A stretch of 64,000 bases of DNA from Halothiobacillaceae bacterium (GTDB taxonomy: Bacteria > Pseudomonadota > Gammaproteobacteria > Halothiobacillales > Halothiobacillaceae): NCBI GenBank assembly GCA_016938615.1, contig JAFGUH010000023.1:1-64000 (forward strand). The letters run 5' to 3'. Under the pieces are notes generated by a model. That model was not told the origin of the DNA, did not search any database, and worked only from the letters and a program-made list of their open reading frames with translations. How positions within the stretch are numbered: position 1 is the first letter of the stretch; the number at the start of each line of letters is the position of its first letter. Below, in pieces: positions 20,234 to 27,379 of the stretch. The position numbers and the translations under genes were made by a program.

Positions 20234-20931
20234 GCGATCAATGGCAGATGGGCGCCATCGGGCACGTCGAGAGCCCTTACCGTGAAGGCTTCGGCATCCC
20301 GCGCCAATCGGGCATCGTGCCGGCGGCCAGGGGCGTTTTGGTGCCGACCACCGAGTGGGCGGACCCCGCTGCCTGGCAGGGCATCGAGGCATTCTCGCAC
20401 CTGTGGCTGGTATGGGCTTTCCACGCCAAGCGACGCATGCAGGCGGGCGACAGCAGCACGGTTCGGCCACCTCGGCTGGGCGGCAACGCCCGGGTGGGCG
20501 TGTTCGCCAGCCGGGCGCCCATCCGCCCGAACCCGATCGGATTGTCGGTGGTCCGACTGCTCGAGGTGCAACGCGACACGGCCGGCGTGCGGCTTCACCT
20601 GGGCGGGATCGACCTGCTCGACGGCACACCGATCCTGGACGTCAAACCGCACGTCCCCTACGCCGACTGCCCGCCCGACAGCCAGGCTGGCTGGGCGAAC
20701 CGAGCGCCGGAGCGGCTGGCCGTGGTCTGGGGTGCGGCGGAAGTTTGGCTGGAACGATTGGCTCCCGAGCGGCTGGCGCTGATCGAGCAGACCCTGGCGC
20801 AGGACCCGCGCCCGGCGTTCCACGACGACCCGGAGCGGGTCTACGGGGTGCGCATCGAGGAGATCGACGTGCGGTTCGTGGTGCGCGAGAAGCGCGCGGA
20901 GATCCGGGAAATCGTGACTGTCCACGACTGA
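20230..20931 (+). CDS. trmO: tRNA (t6A37-N6)-methyltransferase TrmO (TsaA family)
   Basis: 233-residue SAM-dependent enzyme that methylates t6A37 in tRNA-Thr. The TsaA beta-barrel is recognisable from IGHVESPYREGFGIPRQ, the WLVWAFH segment, RVGVFASRAPIRPNPIGLSVVRLL and ILDVKPHVPYAD. The GTG at 20230 overlaps the trmL stop, so both tRNA methylases are translationally coupled. Start assignment is moderately sure. Confidence 0.92.
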   Translation: MSDQWQMGAIGHVESPYREGFGIPRQSGIVPAARGVLVPTTEWADPAAWQGIEAFSHLWLVWAFHAKRRMQAGDSSTVRPPRLGGNARVGVFASRAPIRPNPIGLSVVRLLEVQRDTAGVRLHLGGIDLLDGTPILDVKPHVPYADCPPDSQAGWANRAPERLAVVWGAAEVWLERLAPERLALIEQTLAQDPRPAFHDDPERVYGVRIEEIDVRFVVREKRAEIREIVTVHD

Positions 20932-20997
20932 TGCCGAACCGACGGCAGGGCGGCGCACGAGGGGAGGAAGCCGCACCGGCGGCGAGACGGACGAGAC

Positions 20998-22005
20998 TCA
21001 GTCCTCGGGGCGCGGGTCGCGCGCGAGCAACTCAGCGACGGCCTTCCGGGCCGGCAGGCCCTCGTAGAGCACGCGGTAGACCGCTTCGGTAATCGGCATT
21101 TCCTGGCCGTGGGCGATGGCCAGCCGGTGGCCTTCGCGCGCGGCGCTGATGCCCTCGACGGCCTGCCCGATCGCCGCCACCGCCGCCTCGGGCGACTCGC
21201 CGCGGGCCAGGCGCAGGCCGAACTGGCGGTTGCGCGAGTGATCGTCAGTGCAGGTCAGCACCAGGTCGCCCAGGCCCGCCAGACCGGTAAAGGTCTCCGT
21301 GCGGGCCCCCGCCGCCTCGCCCAGACGCGTGATCTCCGCCAACCCGCGCGTGATCAGAGCCGCCCGCGTGTTGGCACCGAAACCGAAGCCGTCGGAGACG
21401 CCCGCGGCGATCGCCAGCACGTTCTTCAAGCCGCCGGCCAGCTCGATGCCGACCACGTCGCTGCTGGGGTAGCAGCGCACATGGTCGTTGCGCAGGCATT
21501 GGGCGACGGTCTCGGCCACGGCCCGGTCGCGGCTGCCGACGGCCAGCGCCGCCGGGCGACCGTGGGCCACCTCGATGGCGAAGGTCGGACCGGAGACGAC
21601 CGCGAAGGCAACGTCACCGAGCGCATCGGCCACCAGCTGGTCGATACGCCGCCCGGTGCCTGGCTCGAATCCCTTCGAGGCCGTGACGTAGATCGCTGAT
21701 TTTGGCAGCAGTTCGCGGTGCTCGGCGAGAAAATCGCCCAGGACTTTGGTCGGCAGCACCAACCAGACCTGGTCGGCTCCCTCGACCGCCGTACCGAGGT
21801 CACAACCCGCGCGCAGCCGCTCGGGTAGGCTCACCCCGGGTAGGTAGCGGGGATTCTGGTGCTGACGGTCGATGGCAGCCGCCTGCTCGCAGTCGCGGGC
21901 CCAAAGGTGCACCGAGGCGCCGTTGAATGCCAGCAGCCCTGCCAACGCCGTGCCCCAGGAGCCGGCACCGAGCACCGCGATCCGCGTGGGTTCCTCCCCG
22001 CTCAT
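20998..22005 (-). CDS. gpsA: Glycerol-3-phosphate dehydrogenase [NAD(P)+]
   Basis: Makes sn-glycerol-3-phosphate for phospholipid synthesis. From ATG 22005 the protein is 335 residues. Rossmann motif AVLGAGSWGTALAGLLAFNG, catalytic-Lys region VELAGGLKNVLAIAAG and SGPTFAIEVAHG fit the family. It starts 10 bases after the secB stop as last gene of the rhodanese-grxC-trxC-secB-gpsA operon; an upstream start at 22041 would overlap secB. Confidence 0.96.
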   Translation of the reverse strand: MSGEEPTRIAVLGAGSWGTALAGLLAFNGASVHLWARDCEQAAAIDRQHQNPRYLPGVSLPERLRAGCDLGTAVEGADQVWLVLPTKVLGDFLAEHRELLPKSAIYVTASKGFEPGTGRRIDQLVADALGDVAFAVVSGPTFAIEVAHGRPAALAVGSRDRAVAETVAQCLRNDHVRCYPSSDVVGIELAGGLKNVLAIAAGVSDGFGFGANTRAALITRGLAEITRLGEAAGARTETFTGLAGLGDLVLTCTDDHSRNRQFGLRLARGESPEAAVAAIGQAVEGISAAREGHRLAIAHGQEMPITEAVYRVLYEGLPARKAVAELLARDPRPED

Positions 22006-22015
22006 GCCGGAACGA

Positions 22016-22543
22016 TCAGTTGGGGCGCGCGTCGCCGGCACCTTCGGCCTGCGCCGCGCGCTGCTGCTCGTGCTGGGCGTACAGGGCCTCGAAGTTTATC
22101 GGCTGGAGCACCATCTGCGGGAAACCGCCCTTCATCACCAGGTCCCCGACCGTCTCGCGGATGTAGGGGAAAATCAACGTCGGGCAGTAGGCGCCCAGTA
22201 GCTGGCGACGCGTGGCGTCGTCGAAGCCCTTGATGGTGAAAACGCCAGCGTACTGGACCTCGACGAGATAGATGGTCTTCTCGTCGTGAGTGGCGGTGAC
22301 GGTAATCGTCAGCTCGGTCTCGAAGGTGTGGTCGCTCAGTCGCGTGGCGTTGTTGCCCACCTGGACGTTGATCTCCGGTTTCCAGTCGTCACGCGTGAAG
22401 ATATCCGGCGCCTGCGGCGACTCGAAGGACAGGTCCTTGAGGTAGACCTTCTGCACGAAGAACTGCTGCTGGTTTTCCTCGCCTGCCTGCTCAGCTTGGC
22501 CTGCCTGGCCATTACCGGCGGCGTTGTTCTCACCTTCTGCCAT
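22016..22543 (-). CDS. secB: Protein-export chaperone SecB
   Basis: 175-residue tetrameric chaperone that delivers unfolded preproteins to SecA. Recognisable segments: FFVQKVYLKDLSFESPQAPDIF, the internal VQYAGVFTIKGFDD, and LLGAYCPTLIFPYIRETVGDLVMKGGFPQMVLQPINFEALY. The C-terminal Ala/Gly/Asp tail is normal. The grxC-secB-gpsA order is as in E. coli. Confidence 0.97.
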   Translation of the reverse strand: MAEGENNAAGNGQAGQAEQAGEENQQQFFVQKVYLKDLSFESPQAPDIFTRDDWKPEINVQVGNNATRLSDHTFETELTITVTATHDEKTIYLVEVQYAGVFTIKGFDDATRRQLLGAYCPTLIFPYIRETVGDLVMKGGFPQMVLQPINFEALYAQHEQQRAAQAEGAGDARPN

Positions 22544-22577
22544 GTCGGTGCTTCCTGATCGTTTTGATGGATGGTGT

Positions 22578-23015
22578 TCAGCGTATCCCGTGTCCGGCCA
22601 GCCACTGCGTGAGTTGCGCGGCCGGCAGGGCGCCGGAAAGACGGTCGACTTCGCGACCGCCGGAAAACAGGATCATCGTCGGGATGCTGCGGATGCCGAA
22701 GCGCGCCGAGACGTTGGCCGCACGCTCGGTCTCGACCTTGGCGACCACCAACCGACTGCGAAAATCGCGCGCCAGCTGATCGAAGGTGGGCGCCATCATC
22801 TTGCAGGGACCGCACCACTCGGCCCAGAAGTCGACCAGCACGGGCAGGTCGCTGCGGCCGATGTGCCGTTCGAAGCGGGATTCGTCGAGGGTCACCGGCA
22901 CGCCGGGAAACAGCGCCTTGCCGCAGCGCCCGCAGTTGCCGCCACCCAACCGCTCGGCGGGCAGCCGGTTGACCGCCCCGCAGGCGGGGCAGACCAGGTG
23001 TTTCGAATCACTCAT
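22578..23015 (-). CDS. trxC: Thioredoxin 2 (zinc-binding)
   Basis: 145 residues. An N-terminal zinc-binding extension with two CxxC pairs (CPACG at about 9-13, CGRCG at 28-32) precedes a thioredoxin fold with WCGPC near residue 72. This two-part layout defines TrxC, which in E. coli is induced by OxyR. It is inserted between grxC and secB, where E. coli has none. Confidence 0.94.
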   Translation of the reverse strand: MSDSKHLVCPACGAVNRLPAERLGGGNCGRCGKALFPGVPVTLDESRFERHIGRSDLPVLVDFWAEWCGPCKMMAPTFDQLARDFRSRLVVAKVETERAANVSARFGIRSIPTMILFSGGREVDRLSGALPAAQLTQWLAGHGIR

Positions 23016-23079
23016 CGCGGGAAGTCCTGTCGTCGATCCCGGCGGCCATGATAGCGCGCCGAGCGACCCAAGGAAGGTT

Positions 23080-23418
23080 TCAGGCGCCGTCGACCGGCGG
23101 CTCGCCGGCCGCCCGGCGCGACTCGAGCTCCACCAGCGGCATCAGCTTGCCGGCGCGATCCAGTGCCGCCAGCTCGTCGTAGCCACCGACGTGGGTCTCG
23201 CCGATGAAGATCTGCGGCACGGTGACCCGCTTGGCCCGCTGGATCATCTCGTCCTTCTTCGCCGGCGAGAGCTGGACGTTGATCGACTCGAACGCCAGGT
23301 CGCGCTTTTTCAACAGCCGCTTGGCGAAATGGCAGAAGGGACAAAGCGGGCTCTGGTAGACCACGATGGGCGGCTGGTCGAGCGCCTGATCGCGCGCCTG
23401 GGGGTTCTCGTCGGTCAC
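23080..23418 (-). CDS. grxC: Glutaredoxin 3-type protein
   Basis: About 112 residues from GTG 23418. Active site CPFC follows IVVYQSPL; the GSH-binding TVPQIFIGETHVGGYDEL is intact. The C-terminus has a roughly 20-residue Arg/Ala/Gly/Pro tail beyond the usual 83-90. The start lies 7 bases after the rhodanese stop. A longer reading (to 23685) would overlap that gene and is not favoured. Confidence 0.93.
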   Translation of the reverse strand: MTDENPQARDQALDQPPIVVYQSPLCPFCHFAKRLLKKRDLAFESINVQLSPAKKDEMIQRAKRVTVPQIFIGETHVGGYDELAALDRAGKLMPLVELESRRAAGEPPVDGA

Positions 23419-23425
23419 GAGGGTC

Positions 23426-23854
23426 TTACTTGCCCTTGGCGACGGGGTAGTTCTCGCCTTCCCAGGCGATAATGCCACCGCCGAGGTGGCTGACGTTCTC
23501 GAAACCGCCCTTGACGAGGAGGTTCGCCGCGGTCGCCGAACGGTTGCCCGAGCGACAGTAGAGCACCACCTCGTCGGGATTATCCCCCCGGATATCGCCC
23601 AGCTTGCTTTCCAGCTTCCCCAGGGGAATGTGGCGGGCCCCTTTGATGTGGCCGGCCTTCCACTCGTTGTCTTCGCGGACATCAATCAGGGCCACGCCGT
23701 CACGGCCCGCCTTGCGAGCGACTTCGGCAGGATCGAGGGTCTTGAATTTCTGCATACGACGCGAGAGTTCGTTGCTGATAAGCAGGATGACGAGGGCGAC
23801 CGCCACGAGGGACAGCACCCAGTGGCGCGTAAGGAAGTCGATAACGGAGTCCAT
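23426..23854 (-). CDS. Membrane-anchored rhodanese-like protein (YibN type)
   Basis: 142 residues from ATG 23854: one N-terminal membrane helix (WVLSLVAVALVILLIS, about 11-26) and a rhodanese domain (about 40-140). It has VALIDVREDNEWKAGHIKGARHIPLG and active loop CRSGNRSA with the catalytic Cys. E. coli has yibN in the same place before grxC-secB-gpsA. Likely an inner-membrane sulfur carrier or persulfide handler; substrate unknown. Confidence 0.92.
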   Translation of the reverse strand: MDSVIDFLTRHWVLSLVAVALVILLISNELSRRMQKFKTLDPAEVARKAGRDGVALIDVREDNEWKAGHIKGARHIPLGKLESKLGDIRGDNPDEVVLYCRSGNRSATAANLLVKGGFENVSHLGGGIIAWEGENYPVAKGK

Positions 23855-24011
23855 GGACGGTTCTCGGAGTTCTTCTCGAATGACGGAGACGGGATACGTT
23901 GCGGCATACAATGGCCGCGGTGCGCAAAAAATTCAAGGCACCGTCGGCGTCGAGCCGAGGCGGTGCCTCGTGGCGGCGGGCTGACCGGAGACCAGGACAC
24001 CACCTCGGCGC

Positions 24012-24215
24012 GGATGCCAACCTGCTGCAACGCGTTTTGAGCCGGTAAGGGGGCGAGTCGAATGTCCGCCACGGCAGAGTCGTTTCACTTTCCCGAGGGC
24101 GACAACGCCGCGGATGCCAGGCTCTAAGCACGCCCGCGTGGCCATTCAAGCCGCCCGTCTCCGCGTTGAGTCGTCCGCACCACGAGTCTGGATCACGAAC
24201 GGCCCGACAAGCCGA
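24012..24215 (+). repeat. Decayed copy of the 33.2-kb inverted-repeat element
   Basis: This stretch keeps, in the same order, blocks found in the element at 33199-33466: GTCCGCC-CGG-AGAGTC, GACAACGC-GC-GA-GCC-GGCTC, CTCCGCGTT and GATCACGAA. Terminal ends are no longer clear. It fills most of the 432-base gap between the rhodanese gene and the DUF2892 gene and holds no supported reading frame. Confidence 0.6.
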
Positions 24216-24286
24216 CGAAGCACGACCGTCGCGCCGAGGTTCGCCCAGCGACCGCGTCGGTCCCTCAGTAGGCGCTCAGCAGGCCC

Positions 24287-24499
24287 TCAGCAGGTGCGGC
24301 GCACACCCATCTTCGCCAGAATCGAATCCAGTGGGCAAAAGCGCGTGATGCCGCTCTGGAAAAGGTTCAGGCCGATGAATGCCGTTAGCCACAACCAGGA
24401 CAACTGGCCGAGGTTGGCCTGCCCGGTCACGTGGGCCAAGGCCAGTGTGACCAGGATCATCAGGCCGGCGACGATGCGAACGTAGCGGTCGGTAGTCAT
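24287..24499 (-). CDS. DUF2892 (YgaP-type) small membrane protein
   Basis: 70 residues from ATG 24499 behind a GGAGGACC site. Two membrane helices (about 8-28 and 33-50) are followed by the family ending NLFQSGITRFCPLDSILAKMGVRR. This domain forms the membrane half of E. coli YgaP, where it is fused to a rhodanese. Here it stands alone between a SqrR/BigR-like repressor and a separate membrane rhodanese gene, hinting at a role in persulfide handling (inference). Confidence 0.88.
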   Translation of the reverse strand: MTTDRYVRIVAGLMILVTLALAHVTGQANLGQLSWLWLTAFIGLNLFQSGITRFCPLDSILAKMGVRRTC

Positions 24500-24623
24500 G
24501 GAGGTCCTCCGAGAATCGATCAAGCGGTCGTGCGGCGGGGTCCCGACACGACCGAATAGGTTTCTTTTATCCTACCACCAGTCCAATACCGCAGAAAATC
24601 CCCGCCGCGCACCCGGCCTGACA

Positions 24624-24645
24624 GCCATTCGTGGAGCCCCCCCCC
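24624..24645 (+). repeat. Possible solo element end
   Basis: CCATTCGTGGAG followed by a C-run and TTAG resembles the right end CCATTCGTGCAG of the elements at 33.2 and 35.0 kb, also followed by TTAG-like bases. Degenerate, so tentative. Confidence 0.35.
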
Positions 24646-24649
24646 TTAG

Positions 24650-24809
24650 CCCGGATATTTCATGAACGAGCACTGGAATTGCGCAGAGACTTGGTTTCAC
24701 AAGGAAACTTCCGAAGGAGTGTCGTATCGGTGACTACGGCCGACGGAGGAAATATGTCTCGTGGGATCGAGGATCAAGCAAGGTCGGTGCTGTTTGTGAA
24801 ATATCCGGG
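24650..24809. mobile_element. 160-bp MITE-like element with CCCGGATATTTC ends
   Basis: The left end CCCGGATATTTCATGAAC and the right end (inverse complement CCCGGATATTTCACAAAC) form terminal inverted repeats of about 18 bases. Flanks are TTAG on the left and TCAG on the right, close to a 4-base target duplication. There is no coding frame. It abuts the left end of the next element. The end sequence differs from the CTGCACGAAT family, so this is a second element type. Confidence 0.7.
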
Positions 24810-24813
24810 TCAG

Positions 24814-25093
24814 GGACTCCCTGCACGAATCGATAGTGCCGGAAGCGGGACCGCCAAGGGTCCAGATGCAAGGCGCGGTGCGCGGGGAGTGGCCGTCGCC
24901 ATTTGCACACGCGTCAACGTCGCAGATGGGCCCTTGGTGGCCCGCCCGGACAGGGCTCGCGGGTTCGCTCGCACGCCGCAAAGCCGTCTCTCGACGGGCC
25001 CGTGTTATTGCCTTGGGCCCGTCTTCAAGCGGGCGCCGGACAAGCGAGCAAAACCCGCGAGCCAGAGGCGCCATCGATTCGTGCAGGGGTTCC
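24814..25093. mobile_element. 280-bp MITE-like element (CTGCACGAAT family) abutting arsR
   Basis: Terminal inverted repeats of 27 bases (24814-24840 and 25067-25093) match at 23 positions, with core CCTGCACGAATCGAT. Flanks TCAG / TTAG suggest a 4-base target site. There is no transposase. The right end touches the arsR stop codon directly. The first 65 bases of its interior align without gaps to the inverse of 27107-27171. Confidence 0.75.
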
Positions 25094-25423
25094 TTAGTTA
25101 AGCGGGCAAAACACTTCCTGCATCATGCCGATCAGCCGGAGCGTGCGGGCGTCCGAGACGCGGTAGAACACGCGGTTGGCGTCCTTTCGCGAGGCGAGTA
25201 TGCCCTTGTCGCGCAGGATGGCGAGGTGTTGGGAGATATTGCTCTGCGTGGTGCCAACCGACTCGACGATCTGCTGTACGCTCAGTTCGTTGTCACCCAG
25301 AACGCAGAGGATCTTCAGCCGCAACGGGTGCGACATGGCCTTGAGCGAGCGGGAGGCGCGCTCGATGTCTTCGGTACGACCCATCAGCCGGGTGGCGGGG
25401 TATTCCTCGGTATCCAGATTCAT
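25094..25423 (-). CDS. ArsR-family repressor, SqrR/BigR-like persulfide sensor
   Basis: 109 residues from ATG 25423. The winged HTH reads SVQQIVESVGTTQSNISQHLAILRDKGIL (about 48-76). The only two cysteines are Cys40 (RLKILCVL) and Cys106 (MMQEVFC), 66 apart, exactly the spacing and local context of the sulfide/persulfide-sensing pair in SqrR and BigR. It therefore probably represses sulfide-oxidation genes until persulfide links the cysteines. It is divergent from envC, and its stop codon touches a MITE-like element, so its native 3' context is lost. Confidence 0.85.
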   Translation of the reverse strand: MNLDTEEYPATRLMGRTEDIERASRSLKAMSHPLRLKILCVLGDNELSVQQIVESVGTTQSNISQHLAILRDKGILASRKDANRVFYRVSDARTLRLIGMMQEVFCPLN

Positions 25424-25702
25424 GGTTCGATCCAGGTGCTGTTTGTGCGACGCTCGTTTCACCCCGACGTCAGGCGGAACCCCGACCGAGACTGGGCGAA
25501 AACCGTTTGTTGTTTCCGTATACTACCGCTTTTCCGTCCATTTGTTGCAGCAAGCGCTTTACCCGCCGCCGTCCTCCGGGTAGGCGCCTGTCACTACCGG
25601 CTAGGGGACACCTTGCCACACCTCGCACGTGACCAAGCCACCTGTCATCCCGGATCGCGCCGCTCGGGGCGAATCCGGCACACGCGTCCATCTCCGCCGG
25701 GG

Positions 25703-26878
25703 GTGGGCGCGAGGCTGGGGTGGGCGATGTTGGTGGCGATGACGGCCTGCCTCGCGGCGGCGCCCGCGCCTCGGGCCGCCGAACCGATCGAGAAACGGAT
25801 CGACGCCCAACGCCAAGTGATCGAATCGACACAGGCCGAACGGGAAGCGGCGAGACAGGCGCTGGCCGAGCAGAAGGAACGCCTGGCGTTTCTCGAGGCG
25901 AAGACCAAGGAGATCGCCTCCGAGCAGCAAGACCTCGAGGCTCAACAACGTCGGCTCAGCGAGCGTGAGGCGCGCCTGCGCGAGGAGCTCGCGCGACGCC
26001 GTGCGGAACTCGAGGCACACCTGCGCGCCGCCTACCCCCTTACTCGTGGCAGCGCCCTGCGAACCCTGCTGGGCGAAGGCGACGCCCTCCAGTCCGAACG
26101 CGACCTGCATTACTTGCGCGAGCTTATCCGCCCGGTACGCGAGGCCCAGCGCGCGCTAAAGGACAAGCAGGTCGAAGTCCGGGAGAACCGCGCCGCGCTC
26201 GCCGCGACCGAACGGCAGCTGGCGACGGCCGGGGATCGGCTTGACGAACACTACCGTGACCTGCGCGATAACCTGGAGGAACAGAGTCGCCTGCTCGCCA
26301 CGCTGGGCAAGACACTCGACGAGCAACAGCAGGCCCTGAAATCCATGCTCGAACGCAAGCGGCGCCTGGATCGCGAGGTGGCCGCAGCCCGGGCCGAGGA
26401 GGCCAGGCGGGAGGCGAGGCGAGCCAAACAGGCCGAGCAGGCCGAGCAGGCCGCCCCTCCTGTGCGCAAGGCGACTACCGAAATTGTCACGAGCGGCATT
26501 CCCGTGGTCGGATCGATCCAGCGTCGTTTCGGTGAGCGCCAGCCGCAGGGGAAGCTGCGCACCGAGGGCGTGGAATTCCGCGCACCGGCCGGCACCCCGG
26601 TTCACGCCATCGCCCCGGGCACCGTCGCCTATGCCGGTCCACTCAAGGGCTGGGGCAACCTGATCATGCTGCGCCATGCCGACGACTACCTGAGCCTGTA
26701 CGCCCACTGCCGCTCGCTCGCTGTCTCGAAGGGCCAGCGGGTCGCTCGCGGTCAGACCGTATGCCAGTCCGGCGTGATTGACGCCAATCGCGAAGGCCTT
26801 TATGTCGAAGTGCGCCGCGGCAATCGCCCGATCGACCCGACACGCTGGCCGGCCTGGGGCCGGGCGGTTGATGGCTGA
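25703..26878 (+). CDS. envC: EnvC-like murein hydrolase activator (degenerate LytM)
   Basis: About 391 residues from GTG 25703, chosen because it gives a signal peptide (GARLGWAMLVAMTACLAAAPAPRAA); ATG 25727 is the alternative. A long coiled coil (about 30-250) precedes a C-terminal M23/LytM domain (about 275-390). The catalytic zinc ligands are missing (GVEFRAPAG instead of the His motif; LYVEVRRG instead of HxH), as in EnvC, which activates amidases at the septum rather than cutting itself. ctpA follows after a 501-base gap. Confidence 0.88.
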   Translation: MGARLGWAMLVAMTACLAAAPAPRAAEPIEKRIDAQRQVIESTQAEREAARQALAEQKERLAFLEAKTKEIASEQQDLEAQQRRLSEREARLREELARRRAELEAHLRAAYPLTRGSALRTLLGEGDALQSERDLHYLRELIRPVREAQRALKDKQVEVRENRAALAATERQLATAGDRLDEHYRDLRDNLEEQSRLLATLGKTLDEQQQALKSMLERKRRLDREVAAARAEEARREARRAKQAEQAEQAAPPVRKATTEIVTSGIPVVGSIQRRFGERQPQGKLRTEGVEFRAPAGTPVHAIAPGTVAYAGPLKGWGNLIMLRHADDYLSLYAHCRSLAVSKGQRVARGQTVCQSGVIDANREGLYVEVRRGNRPIDPTRWPAWGRAVDG

Positions 26879-27379
26879 TCCTGCCGATCGGAGTCCTGGT
26901 GCGGCTCGCTCGGCTGCGGCAGGGAATTGCGCGGCAGGCATCGAAAAACGGGCCCCGCGTAACCGCTCGGGATACTCTCGCGGGTCTGTCAAGCGGCGGC
27001 CTTTCGGCACACCGACGACCATGTGAGTCCCGCCGAGGCATTCGTGCAGGGCTTCCTTGGCCGACCTTACCGAATGGGCGAAAGGCCCCTGCCATTCACC
27101 GCGCACGGCGCCATCGGCACGAAGCCGTCGCGGCCTCGCGTCAGACACGGACGGTTCGTGCAGACCGTCATTAGTGTCCTATGCTTCCCGGCAGCCCCGG
27201 CGCCCGTACCATGGAACGAGTCTGGACGCGGCGCGTGCTCGCGACTGCCCCCACTCCATGGCATAGTAGGTCGCTCGCGCATCGGTCTGCGGACCGGCGG
27301 ACAAGCGCGCCTTGGGTGCGGCGCTCACGACACATCCCGGTGGGCCCACAGGCCGACGAACATGCCTAGAGAGAACATC
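26879..27379 (+). other. Repeat-containing gap between envC and ctpA
   Basis: 501 bases without a supported gene. It contains an inverted copy of the CTGCACGAAT-family element (27037-27171), plus GC-rich sequence leading to ctpA. Open frames on either strand lack family features and look like readings of the repeat. Confidence 0.6.
27037..27171 (-). repeat. Inverted, partial copy of the 24.8-kb element
   Basis: Read on the minus strand, the 65 bases from CTGCACGAAC to GTGCGCGG align without gaps to the 24.8-kb element (both keep GGCGC-GTGCGCGG), and similarity continues weakly beyond. The outer end is followed on the plus strand by TTAG (27171-27174). A second end core CTGCACGAATGCC lies at 27040-27052. 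No coding content. Confidence 0.6.

Noticed and set aside
22451-22462. CTGCACGAA inside secB as another element end
   Set aside because: It encodes conserved SecB residues (VQK) and nothing around it matches the repeats.
24698-24716. GTTTCACAAGGAAAC as a third parS site
   Set aside because: Centre is one base too long and lacks CACGTG; it lies inside a MITE-like element.
24836-25702. Long N-terminal extension of envC
   Set aside because: It would run through a MITE and across arsR on the other strand; a signal peptide starts only at 25703.
27236-27252. GCGACTGCCCCCAC shared by the ctpA leader and the NtrC-site region (32698)
   Set aside because: Only 14 bases match and the palindromic half TGGTGCA is missing at ctpA; likely coincidence.
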